Source: Alphaproteobacteria bacterium
GTDB taxonomy: Bacteria; Pseudomonadota; Alphaproteobacteria; Micavibrionales; CSBR16-224
Length of the DNA stretch: 9,625 nt
NCBI GenBank assembly: GCA_007116755.1
Contig: SKHU01000205.1
Span: 1-9,625 of the forward strand
Direction of reading: 5' to 3'
Position numbers and translations under genes: made by a program. Below the pieces are notes generated by a model. That model did no database searches, had not been told where the DNA came from, and saw only the letters and a list, made by a program, of their open reading frames with translations. How positions within the stretch are numbered: the first letter of the stretch is position 1; every line of letters begins with the position of its first letter. This document shows positions 1 through 6,917 of the stretch, piece by piece.

Positions 1-900
1 AAAAACGAAACCGAAACCGGCACGGTCGGCGGCGGCATCGCTTTTTCCGAGGGGCGGCTTTTTGCCGGAGCCGGCTATATGCAGATCGCCGCTTATAACC
101 CGGAAACCGGTGAAACACTCTGGACACAAAATACCGCAGCCCCGATCCGGTCCGCGCCGGCCGTCGGCAGCGGACGCGTCTTTGTCATCACACTGGACAA
201 TAAAATTCAGGCTTTCAATGCGGAAAACGGCGAATTTCTCTGGGATTACAGCGGCGTTCTGGAAACAACCAATCTGCTCGGCTCCTCTGCCCCCGCCGTA
301 TACAGAAATATTGTCGTTGCTGCGCTCTCATCGGGTGAAGTTCTGGCTCTGCGCACAGAAAACGGGCAGGTTCTATGGCAGGACAACCTCGCCTCTCTGC
401 GCCGTCACGGCGCTTTGCCGGGCATTTCCGATATCCGCGGTCTGCCGGTAATTGACCGCGGGATTATCTATGTCATCGGCGCAAGCGGCCGCATGGTGGC
501 GCTTGACGAAAACAGCGGCCGCCGCATCTGGCAACAGGAAATCGGCGGCACAGAAACGCCGTGGCCTGTCGGCGATACGGTTTTCGTCCTGACGGATGAT
601 CGCCAGCTTGTTGCCTTAAGCCGGCATAACGGCCGCATCCACTGGGTCGAACGGCTTGACGATCTGCTGGACCGTATCGACCCGAAAGACCCTCCTGTCT
701 GGACAGGACCCGTTTTTGGCGGGGAACGCCTGATACTGGCCAGCAATCAGGGGCATGTTCTGGAGCTCGACCCCTATAGCGGCAGCGTCAAAAACAGCTG
801 GACATTGCGCAGCGGTACCGTCATCCCTCCGGTCATTGCCGATGGCAGGCTTTATATTCTGGGACAGGACGCGCAGCTTTCCGCTTTCGGCGGCAAATAA
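1..900 (+). CDS. bamB: BamB-like outer-membrane assembly lipoprotein, PQQ-type beta-propeller (5' end outside window)
   Basis: The frame is open from base 1 to the TAA at 898-900, giving 299 residues of a protein whose N-terminus, including any lipoprotein signal, lies upstream. The visible part is a chain of PQQ-like beta-propeller blades. Each carries the typical [A/F]-x-x-x-x-G-x-x-x-W turn: NPETGETLW, NAENGEFLW, RTENGQVLW, DENSGRRIW and SRHNGRIHW. A last, weaker blade has DPYSGSV, and the chain ends in LSAFGGK. Between blades are VGSGRVFV- and DRGIIYVI-type strands that resemble alphaproteobacterial BamB. BamB is a periplasmic lipoprotein scaffold that binds BamA in the beta-barrel assembly complex. 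Dehydrogenases with PQQ propellers are longer and carry cofactor residues not seen here, so BamB is preferred. In many Alphaproteobacteria der follows bamB; here a gene on the opposite strand does instead. Family assignment is good; the exact orthologue is likely but not proven from a partial sequence. Confidence 0.82.
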   Translation, partial: KNETETGTVGGGIAFSEGRLFAGAGYMQIAAYNPETGETLWTQNTAAPIRSAPAVGSGRVFVITLDNKIQAFNAENGEFLWDYSGVLETTNLLGSSAPAVYRNIVVAALSSGEVLALRTENGQVLWQDNLASLRRHGALPGISDIRGLPVIDRGIIYVIGASGRMVALDENSGRRIWQQEIGGTETPWPVGDTVFVLTDDRQLVALSRHNGRIHWVERLDDLLDRIDPKDPPVWTGPVFGGERLILASNQGHVLELDPYSGSVKNSWTLRSGTVIPPVIADGRLYILGQDAQLSAFGGK

Positions 901-943
901 CTGCCATCGAAGACGTCTCTGTTATACCCATTTCAAAAGAAGA

Positions 944-2266
944 TTAACCGTTACCGCGCGGTTTTTTACGCTGTGCGTATCCGGACAAGCCGTGATTGCG
1001 CCCGTTATTTTGCCCATCATTTTGATTGGCCGGACTACCTGCCCCCAAATCATCGAGCATTTTACGGCGACGCTGAAAAACGGATTGGCCGACTCTTTCG
1101 CCCGTCACACTCTCAACAGATCTGATCTGGTTCTGTAAGGCGCCGAAAACCGGACGCTGCAACGCCGAGGACAAACGATCTTCATAATCCTTTGCCGCGC
1201 CGGGATTGTGCTTTTTCTCCTCGGCGATGCGAGCTTCAATACTGTCCAGCAACGCGTCAAATTCACGCGCCAGAGGCTTGATGCGGCGGTTGAAGATGAA
1301 TTGCGCATCTTCACTTCCGTTGAATTTCTTTGACAATGCGCCTTTCCGCTGTGCCGCCGCCCCGCCGTGCTTGTGCGACAAATCGGCAAATTCATTAAAC
1401 AGGCGGCTTTCCGATGTCATATGTCCGGCCAGAACCACGACCTGATAAATCTCGTTCATCAGATTGCGTTTGTTTTTATGGACGTATCTTTTCTGCTCCT
1501 GCGCATCCGCGGGCATATACATATAGCATTCCGCATCTGTCCGGCCGCGCGTTACCATCATCATCGCCCATGCGGTTTCGCCCGGCTTCAGACTCGGCAG
1601 ATCCTGTACCTCGTTGATCGCATTCTTGATGTCGTCATGGATCGGAGCCGGCAGCATAATCAGATTGTCAAAATGGTTAACCTTATATGTCGCACGCCGG
1701 CCGCTGTTTTTGGGAATATCCCCGTCGAGTGCGCGGTTTTCGCCCCAATCACCGCTGCCTGCACGCTCAATAATATGATCCACTGTCATGTTATAGATAT
1801 TGCGGTGTTCATCCGCAGGATCCAGGCCGTTTTTCATGCGCGTGATGCCATGATCGCAAATGCCAAGCTTTTTAAGATCATCCGAAAATTTTTCTGCCAG
1901 AAACATCAGAAAGCGCGGACGGACGTAATCCGAATATTCATGCTCGACTTTTTGGTTTTGTTCTTTGGAGATGCGTGTGTATTTGATTTCGGTCAGGGAG
2001 AATTGCGGAGGGATATTTGCGACGGCTTTTTCGAATTTTTCAAGCTGGCTTTGGTAACGATCAATACTGCTCCTGATCTTCTCGGCAGCCTTCTCATCCG
2101 GCGCCCTGGACAGTTCTTTCTTTTTCTGTGAAAGCAAAAAACCGTAACGACCGCGGATATTCTGCAGAAAAAACTCGCGCGAGGGAGAAGACGTATTTCT
2201 GCCGCCGGATCCTGAAGCCCGTTCACTCAGTTCGCGCGCTGTGTCGGTGGAAACGTTTTTTTTCAT
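944..2266 (-). CDS. Orphan HNH-motif protein, putative endonuclease
   Basis: The protein has 440 residues from the ATG at 2266. A longer frame opens with TTG at 2350 (468 residues), but that start has no ribosome-binding site and its 28 extra residues look like promoter DNA. The ATG is preceded by GGGAGAG, although only about two bases away. The middle of the protein has VDHI at residues 162-165, then FDNLIML around N201, then IHDD at H210. This is an H-x36-N-x8-H arrangement typical of HNH (beta-beta-alpha metal) nucleases, with H164 as the likely catalytic histidine. No CxxC zinc pairs flank it. The N-terminal third is charged and probably helical. The C-terminal region has E/K/R-rich helices and ends in a Gly/Asn-rich, basic tail. 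No secretion signal or membrane segment is visible, so it is presumably cytosolic and acts on nucleic acid. It is convergent with bamB (43-base gap) and divergent from the GGDEF-EAL gene. No methyltransferase, immunity gene or phage gene is adjacent, so its role (restriction, toxin, repair or other) is unknown. I do not recognise the full-length family. Confidence 0.7.
   Translation of the reverse strand: MKKNVSTDTARELSERASGSGGRNTSSPSREFFLQNIRGRYGFLLSQKKKELSRAPDEKAAEKIRSSIDRYQSQLEKFEKAVANIPPQFSLTEIKYTRISKEQNQKVEHEYSDYVRPRFLMFLAEKFSDDLKKLGICDHGITRMKNGLDPADEHRNIYNMTVDHIIERAGSGDWGENRALDGDIPKNSGRRATYKVNHFDNLIMLPAPIHDDIKNAINEVQDLPSLKPGETAWAMMMVTRGRTDAECYMYMPADAQEQKRYVHKNKRNLMNEIYQVVVLAGHMTSESRLFNEFADLSHKHGGAAAQRKGALSKKFNGSEDAQFIFNRRIKPLAREFDALLDSIEARIAEEKKHNPGAAKDYEDRLSSALQRPVFGALQNQIRSVESVTGERVGQSVFQRRRKMLDDLGAGSPANQNDGQNNGRNHGLSGYAQRKKPRGNG
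946..967 (+). terminator. Possible rho-independent terminator of the bamB-like gene
   Basis: AACCG (946-950) can pair with CGGTT (959-963), followed by a run of six T at 962-967. The loop contains a second self-complementary stretch, ACCGCGCGGT (953-962), that offers an alternative stem. The site is 46 bases after the bamB stop and overlaps the 3' end of the convergent gene. The stem is short, so confidence is modest. Confidence 0.35.
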
Positions 2267-2362
2267 CTCTCCCGGCAATTCGTCAAAATTATGTAGAACT
2301 TGTGATAACCCTAGCGTTTTGTAGCGGAAAAAGCAAATATTATTTCGCAACTTAAAGGCAGA

Positions 2363-2397
2363 TTGTTATATAAAAATCGATTTTATAAAATTATACT
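2363..2397. promoter_or_regulatory. AT-rich divergent promoter region with a 12-bp palindrome
   Basis: The gap between the HNH gene and the GGDEF-EAL gene is markedly AT-rich. On the + strand TTGTTA (2363-2368) lies 15 bases before TATAAA (2384-2389), and TATACT sits at 2392-2397. On the - strand a perfect TATAAT reads across 2390-2395, overlapping the + strand TATACT, but without a recognisable -35. The perfect palindrome AAAATCGATTTT (2373-2384) lies between the + strand boxes, where a repressor or activator could bind. These are motif matches only; promoters of low-GC spacers are easy to over-call. Confidence 0.3.
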
Positions 2398-2466
2398 GTT
2401 TTTTAACATCGTTTCTGTAGAATGCAGATGAGGTGTGCATCCCTCTTCAAACAGCCGGAATCAAAT

Positions 2467-2472
2467 AGAGGA
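2467..2472 (+). promoter_or_regulatory. Ribosome-binding site that supports a TTG start for the GGDEF-EAL gene
   Basis: AGAGGA lies six bases before TTG at 2479, an ideal distance. The upstream in-frame ATG codons at 2422 and 2428 have no Shine-Dalgarno-like sequence in front of them (the preceding bases are T-rich, ending CTGTAGA). The TTG is therefore the more likely start. Confidence 0.5.
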
Positions 2473-2478
2473 TCAATT

Positions 2479-4659
2479 TTGGAAAGCAACAGCCAAGGCA
2501 CAGATACCGAAAAACCGGTAAAGTCCACGCCGCGTCAGGGTCGCAGGGAAGCCTTTAGAGTTTCTGCCTTGCAAATATGGGGCAGCCGAATCGGCTGGAA
2601 AATCACCATACGCGCCTTTTTGACTCTGATTATTATTCAAATGCTGGCGCTGGCCGTCATGTTGCCGCATTTTCAGAATGAAAACATTGACTACATCAAG
2701 GAAACCGGCCGTATCGCCGTTCTCTCCGCCATGGATGGCACAATACGCAGTGATAGTAATATTTCGCCGATTTCAGAGCAAAGCGCCGCAACTCTCGCGG
2801 CGCGGACACCGATCCTCGGCGTTGCGGTCTATGATCTGGAATACAATCTGCTTAGCGCCTACGGCACGCTCCCGCCGCTGGATGATTTGCAGCAAAAAAT
2901 TGCTGACGGGCATTCCGTAACACTGAGCCGCAGAAAAGATTTCATGGATGTTGTCTATGCACCGCTGGATCTGGCGCGCCCCTATACAATCGCCGTCCAT
3001 ATGCGCTCTGAAAAACTGCTGACCGCCCTGCAGAACTATATCACCAACAACGGCATTATCATGCTGGTACTGTCCGGCCTTGTCACGATTGTACTGATGC
3101 TGTCCATCGGGCGCTGGCTACTGGAACCTGTTATTCTGCTACGCAATAATCTGATCGAAGCGGCCAAACATCCCGAAACACCGAAAATACAATACCCCCG
3201 CGTAGAAACATCCGATGAGGTCGGCGTTGCCCTGAAAATTGCCAATGATCTGATCCGCCAGAATGCGGCCAACCTGTTGCGGCTGCGCTCACAGGCCGAA
3301 GACCGCATTCACAGGCTGGCCTATTTCGACAGGCTGACAAACCTGCCCAACCGCAGCATGTTCATGGAAAAGCTGGAGGAATACATCAAAAACCATGTCA
3401 TCAAGCAGGACAAGCGCCTGGCCATCATGGCAATTGATCTGGACAATTTCAAGGATGTCAACGACACGATGGGTCATGAAGTCGGCGACAAGGTCTTGGA
3501 AGCGATTGCCTACCGTTTTGTGCATGCTATGCCTGACAATGCCGTTATCTCGCGCGCCAGCGCGGACGAGTTCAATGTTCTTGTCCTGCTGGGTGACAAA
3601 GACCGCCCTCAGGACTACGTCAACAACATTTTTGAAGCCCTTGAAGAACCGATCAGCATTTATCAGGAAAGCTTTAAAATCGGGGGATCCATCGGTGTTT
3701 CACACTGTCCGGATGATGGCATAGAAGCGCCGAAACTTCTGAAAAATGCGGATATTGCCCTAAACCGTGCCAAAGAAGAAGGACGCAACACCGCCCGCTA
3801 TTATTCCGAAGAATTCGACAAAGCCGTACAAAAACGTTTCCAGATGCTGCGCGATCTGCGCGTTGCGCTGGATGAGAAGCAGTTCCAGTTGCATTACCAG
3901 CCGCAATTTGACCTGCATACCGGAAAAATGATCGGCTCCGAAGCACTGCTGCGCTGGTGGAAGCCGGATAAAAGCAAAAAAGGCGGGCATTTTGTCTCTC
4001 CGGCCGATTTTATTCCTGTTGCCGAGCAATCCGGCCTGATTGTGCCGATCGGCGAATGGGTATTGCGTCAGGCCTGCACGGATTCCGTCGCATGGCAAAA
4101 GGAAGGTTTCGATACGGCTTCACGGGTCGCTGTCAATATATCGGGTGTGCAATTCCACAGGAGTAATCTGGTGCGCATCGTCTCGGATATCATCCAGGAA
4201 ACGGGGATTGAGCCGCGCTTTCTTGAGCTGGAAGTGACGGAAAGCATTTTCATGGACGACATCGAAACAACCGTTGCAACGCTGAAGAAACTGCATGAGC
4301 TCGGCGTTGATCTGGCCATTGATGATTTCGGAACGGGATATTCCTCGCTCAGCTATCTGCGGCAGTTCCCGATTGACCGCCTGAAAATCGACCAATCCTT
4401 TATTCGCAATGCGCTGTCCAATCCCGATGATATGGCGATCACCAAAACCATTATCAGTCTTGGCCACAGCCTCAGCCTCAGCGTGATTGCCGAAGGTGTC
4501 GAAACGCAAGAGCACGAAAACTTTCTTAAACAGGAAGGTTGCGATGAAGTTCAAGGCTTTAAATACAGCAAAGCCATCCCGGCACCGGAACTGGTGCAAT
4601 TTATGCGAACCTATGCAAACGACCTCAAACCGCCGGCAAAACTGGCCACTGTCAAATAG
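2479..4659 (+). CDS. Membrane-anchored GGDEF-EAL protein, probable cyclic-di-GMP phosphodiesterase
   Basis: The protein has 726 residues from TTG 2479; an ATG at 2422 would add 19. Architecture: a short basic cytoplasmic N-terminus, a membrane segment at about 42-62, a periplasmic sensor of about 130 residues, a second membrane segment at 192-211, a HAMP-like linker starting RWLLEPV, GGDEF at about 275-431, and EAL at about 450-705. The GGDEF signature is SADEF (361-365) instead of GG[D/E]EF, and the inhibitory RxxD site five residues upstream is absent. The domain is therefore probably not a working cyclase, though the metal Asp of DLDNF (D320) is kept. The EAL domain looks complete: EAL (488-490), N553, E588 in EVTES, DDFGTG (D615, D616), K636, E672 and E675 in EGVE, and Q692 in QGF. 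This predicts hydrolysis of cyclic-di-GMP to pGpG, perhaps with GTP sensing by the degenerate GGDEF. It stands directly upstream of a filament ATPase with an MshEN domain, which suggests a shared c-di-GMP circuit. The periplasmic ligand is unknown. Confidence 0.92.
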   Translation: MESNSQGTDTEKPVKSTPRQGRREAFRVSALQIWGSRIGWKITIRAFLTLIIIQMLALAVMLPHFQNENIDYIKETGRIAVLSAMDGTIRSDSNISPISEQSAATLAARTPILGVAVYDLEYNLLSAYGTLPPLDDLQQKIADGHSVTLSRRKDFMDVVYAPLDLARPYTIAVHMRSEKLLTALQNYITNNGIIMLVLSGLVTIVLMLSIGRWLLEPVILLRNNLIEAAKHPETPKIQYPRVETSDEVGVALKIANDLIRQNAANLLRLRSQAEDRIHRLAYFDRLTNLPNRSMFMEKLEEYIKNHVIKQDKRLAIMAIDLDNFKDVNDTMGHEVGDKVLEAIAYRFVHAMPDNAVISRASADEFNVLVLLGDKDRPQDYVNNIFEALEEPISIYQESFKIGGSIGVSHCPDDGIEAPKLLKNADIALNRAKEEGRNTARYYSEEFDKAVQKRFQMLRDLRVALDEKQFQLHYQPQFDLHTGKMIGSEALLRWWKPDKSKKGGHFVSPADFIPVAEQSGLIVPIGEWVLRQACTDSVAWQKEGFDTASRVAVNISGVQFHRSNLVRIVSDIIQETGIEPRFLELEVTESIFMDDIETTVATLKKLHELGVDLAIDDFGTGYSSLSYLRQFPIDRLKIDQSFIRNALSNPDDMAITKTIISLGHSLSLSVIAEGVETQEHENFLKQEGCDEVQGFKYSKAIPAPELVQFMRTYANDLKPPAKLATVK

Positions 4660-4691
4660 GTTTGCAATGCTTTACAGGAGATTTCTGCCCC

Positions 4692-4717
4692 TGTTTTTTG
4701 TTTTTCAACAAAAAACA
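4692..4717 (+). terminator. Perfect AT-rich hairpin after the GGDEF-EAL gene
   Basis: An 11-base arm starting TGTTTTTTG (4692-4702) pairs perfectly with its complement at 4707-4717 around a TTTC loop. It lies 33 bases after the stop codon. The stem is mostly A-T and is not followed by a T run, so it is a weak candidate terminator. It could also be an mRNA-stabilising or bidirectional structure. Confidence 0.3.
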
Positions 4718-4744
4718 ACGATATTCAGGCATTTGTTAACGGAT

Positions 4745-4773
4745 TTGTCATTTTTATATGTGAGTCTTATAGT
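4745..4773 (+). promoter_or_regulatory. Sigma70-like promoter for the filament ATPase gene
   Basis: TTGTCA (4745-4750) and TATAGT (4768-4773) are separated by 17 bases. Each differs from the consensus box at one position, which makes this the best promoter match in the window. Transcription would begin near 4780 and leave a leader of roughly 25 bases before the ATG at 4804. It implies that the ATPase gene and the genes after it start their own transcription unit, separate from the phosphodiesterase gene. Confidence 0.5.
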
Positions 4774-4782
4774 TGGAGTAAT

Positions 4783-4790
4783 AGAGGAGA
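4783..4790 (+). promoter_or_regulatory. Strong but distant Shine-Dalgarno sequence of the ATPase gene
   Basis: AGAGGAGA is a strong Shine-Dalgarno match, but 13 bases of A-rich sequence separate its end from ATG 4804, longer than the usual 5-9. No start codon in the same frame lies closer, so the ATG is kept. Confidence 0.4.
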
Positions 4791-4803
4791 AAAACGGCAA
4801 AAA

Positions 4804-6768
4804 ATGAGCGACGAACCGAGTTCAGGAACGGAAAGACAGAACGATGATTTATCAGATATGTCTTTTGATATGAATCCGACGGATTTGCCGCCGGCCCGTT
4901 CCGATACAAAAAAAGACGATTCTGATGCCGCCGCCCCCAAAAACGGCAACGGCAATGGGACATCTACACCCTCGGAGAGCGCGTTTGAGCTTGAGCCGAC
5001 AGATGCTTCCGCGGAGAGTCCGGATACAAACACCGCCGCCCCGGAAGCACCGGAAGCAGATGCGGCACCGAAAAAAAAGCTCCCGATCGGGGAAAGACTT
5101 GTTGTTGCAGGGCTGATTGACAGAGACCAGCTCAATGTCGCCCTCTACGAAAAGCAAAACAAACCGGATAAAATGCTTGGCGAATTGATCGTCGATCTGG
5201 GATTTATTTCAGCCGAGCAACTCTCCAGCGTTCTGGCTGAAGATGCCGGCTTTCAAAACTTCAGCCCGAAAGGGGCTATTTACGACCCCGACATTCTGGA
5301 GATGGTTCCCAAAAGAGACGCGACCAAGTTCAATATACTGCCGGTTTCTCTGGATAAGGAAAAAAATCAGGCCATCGTCGCCATGGTTGACCCCTATGAT
5401 GTCGTCGCCATGGACAGGTTGCGCCGCGTTTTGCCCAAAGGCTGTACCATCGTGCCGCAGATTTGCGCGCAATCGACACTGTCGGAAGCCATCGATTCCG
5501 CCTACGGCTATGCGACATCGGTCGAAGGAATTTTGAAGGAACTCGCCGGTGAAGATGTCAGCAATATTGATCTGGATGATATCAGCGAAGATGCCGGATA
5601 CAGCCATCCGATCGTCCGTCTGGTCAATGCGCTGGTCATGAACGGCGTGAAGGTCGGCGCATCGGATTTGCACTTTAATCCGGAAGAAAATTTTGTACGC
5701 ATTCGCTACCGGATTGACGGTGTGCTGCGCTCCACCTACATCATTCACAAAGAATACTGGAATGCCATCGCCCAGCGCCTGAAAATCATGGCCGGCATGA
5801 ATATCGCCGACAAGCTGATGCCGCAGGACGGCCGCTTTAACATTGACGCAAGCGGCCGCGAGGCGGATTTCCGGGTCTCCTGCCTGCCGACAACACATGG
5901 TGAAAACTTCGTTCTGCGGGTTCAGGACAAAAGTGCGGGAATTATCCCGCTTGATGCGCTCGGTTTCAGCGACCACAACAGAAAACTGATCAAAAGGGCA
6001 CAATCACGTCCCGAAGGTATTATCATCGTTACCGGCCCGACAGGTAGCGGTAAAACAACATCGCTTTATTCGATGCTGAATGAAGCAAACCGCGTTGATG
6101 TCAATATCATGACGCTGGAAGACCCCGTAGAATACTCGCTACCGATGATCCGGCAGACAAACGTGCGCGAAGGCGCGGGATTGAATTTCGGAGACGGTGT
6201 CAAGGCTCTGCTGCGTCAGGATCCCGATATCATATTCGTCGGCGAGGTACGTGATGAAGTAACGGCAGAACAGGCTTTGAAGGCGGCAATGACCGGACAC
6301 CAGGTCTATACCTCGCTGCACACAAATGACAGTTTCGGTGCCATCCCGCGCCTGCTGGATCTGAAGCTGAAACCCGGAATGCTGGCCGGTGCGATCATCG
6401 CCTGCTTCGCCCAGCGTCTGGTACGCACATTATGCACGCATTGCAAAGTTGAAAAAACAGCAACGGAAGAGGAATGCCGTTTGCTTGGCGTTGATCCGGC
6501 CAGCCCTCCTCAAATATTTGAGAAAAAAGGCTGTCCGCATTGCGAAAACACCGGTTACAGCGGCCGTACCGCTGTTGTCGAGATTCTGTTTATGGATGAG
6601 GACCTCAACAACCTTATCGCAGAAGATGCCGGCAAATCAAAACTGAAAGCCACCGCAAAAGCCAAAGGATTCAAAAGCATGCTAGATGACGGCATCTTAA
6701 AAATCCTTGAAGGAAAAACCTCTCTGGAGGCTGTAATGAAAGTTGTTGATTTCACAGACAGAATATAA
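4804..6768 (+). CDS. GspE/PilB-family filament assembly ATPase with MshEN domain
   Basis: The protein has 654 residues. It is a cytoplasmic hexameric motor that powers pilin (or pseudopilin) assembly at the inner membrane. Residues 1-92 are low-complexity and acidic (D, S, P, A, E), probably disordered. An MshEN (T2SSE-N) domain follows at about 94-235, with its paired repeats at 94-118 and 124-147. The ATPase core has Walker A GPTGSGKT (411-418), the Asp box LEDPVEY (438-444), Walker B with DPDIIFVGEVRD (473-484), and the His box TGHQVYTSLHTND (H499, H506). A four-cysteine zinc motif CTHC/CPHC (C544, C547, C577, C580) separates assembly-type GspE/PilB from the retraction ATPase PilT. All catalytic motifs are intact. 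The platform protein follows after 139 bases. Whether this is a type IV pilus, MSHA-like pilus or type II secretion motor cannot be decided without the pilin and secretin genes, so no gene symbol is given. Confidence 0.95.
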   Translation: MSDEPSSGTERQNDDLSDMSFDMNPTDLPPARSDTKKDDSDAAAPKNGNGNGTSTPSESAFELEPTDASAESPDTNTAAPEAPEADAAPKKKLPIGERLVVAGLIDRDQLNVALYEKQNKPDKMLGELIVDLGFISAEQLSSVLAEDAGFQNFSPKGAIYDPDILEMVPKRDATKFNILPVSLDKEKNQAIVAMVDPYDVVAMDRLRRVLPKGCTIVPQICAQSTLSEAIDSAYGYATSVEGILKELAGEDVSNIDLDDISEDAGYSHPIVRLVNALVMNGVKVGASDLHFNPEENFVRIRYRIDGVLRSTYIIHKEYWNAIAQRLKIMAGMNIADKLMPQDGRFNIDASGREADFRVSCLPTTHGENFVLRVQDKSAGIIPLDALGFSDHNRKLIKRAQSRPEGIIIVTGPTGSGKTTSLYSMLNEANRVDVNIMTLEDPVEYSLPMIRQTNVREGAGLNFGDGVKALLRQDPDIIFVGEVRDEVTAEQALKAAMTGHQVYTSLHTNDSFGAIPRLLDLKLKPGMLAGAIIACFAQRLVRTLCTHCKVEKTATEEECRLLGVDPASPPQIFEKKGCPHCENTGYSGRTAVVEILFMDEDLNNLIAEDAGKSKLKATAKAKGFKSMLDDGILKILEGKTSLEAVMKVVDFTDRI

Positions 6769-6830
6769 CCTGCAATACCACACAACAATACACCGCAGAA
6801 AGATTTATAACTTGAGCTTTGTTTGCTGTA

Positions 6831-6917
6831 ATGTCACTCTTAAATGAAGTATTGAAAGTGCAATATGCGCAAAAAAAACTTGGAGAAAGAAATGAGGTCG
6901 TGAAGCAATGGCTGTAA
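6831..6917 (+). CDS. Possible 28-residue small ORF overlapping the start of the platform gene
   Basis: An ATG at 6831 opens a frame that ends with TAA at 6915-6917, ten bases into the platform-protein gene (ATG 6908). The peptide begins MSLLNEVLKVQYAQKK and could form a charged amphipathic helix. The overlap would allow translational coupling. No convincing Shine-Dalgarno sequence precedes it, and frames of this size occur by chance, so it is only a candidate. The rest of the 139-base gap (6769-6830) shows no hairpin or clear promoter. Confidence 0.15.
   Translation: MSLLNEVLKVQYAQKKLGERNEVVKQWL

Noticed and set aside
483..525. Repeated AGCGGCCGC in the bamB-like gene
   Set aside because: It encodes Ser-Gly-Arg in two neighbouring propeller turns and recurs elsewhere in coding sequence; codon usage explains it.
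1367..2131. 254-codon open frame on the + strand inside the HNH gene
   Set aside because: It is in exact codon register with the opposite-strand gene, which commonly produces long antisense frames. Its translation is rich in His, Phe, Cys and Ile without domain features, and the - strand frame carries the HNH pattern.
2267..2350. TTG 2350 as the start of the HNH gene
   Set aside because: No ribosome-binding site precedes it, and the extra 28 codons run through AT-rich sequence that looks like promoter and leader; ATG 2266 is preferred.
2422..2478. ATG 2422 as the start of the GGDEF-EAL gene
   Set aside because: No Shine-Dalgarno sequence precedes it, whereas TTG 2479 has AGAGGA at ideal distance. 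It is retained only as an alternative.
4120..4599. 159-codon open frame on the - strand inside the EAL domain
   Set aside because: It lies wholly within catalytic EAL sequence on the + strand and has no recognisable protein features.
5209..6003. 264-codon open frame on the - strand inside the ATPase gene
   Set aside because: The + strand encodes an unmistakable GspE/PilB ATPase here; the antisense frame has no motif and is a codon-bias shadow.
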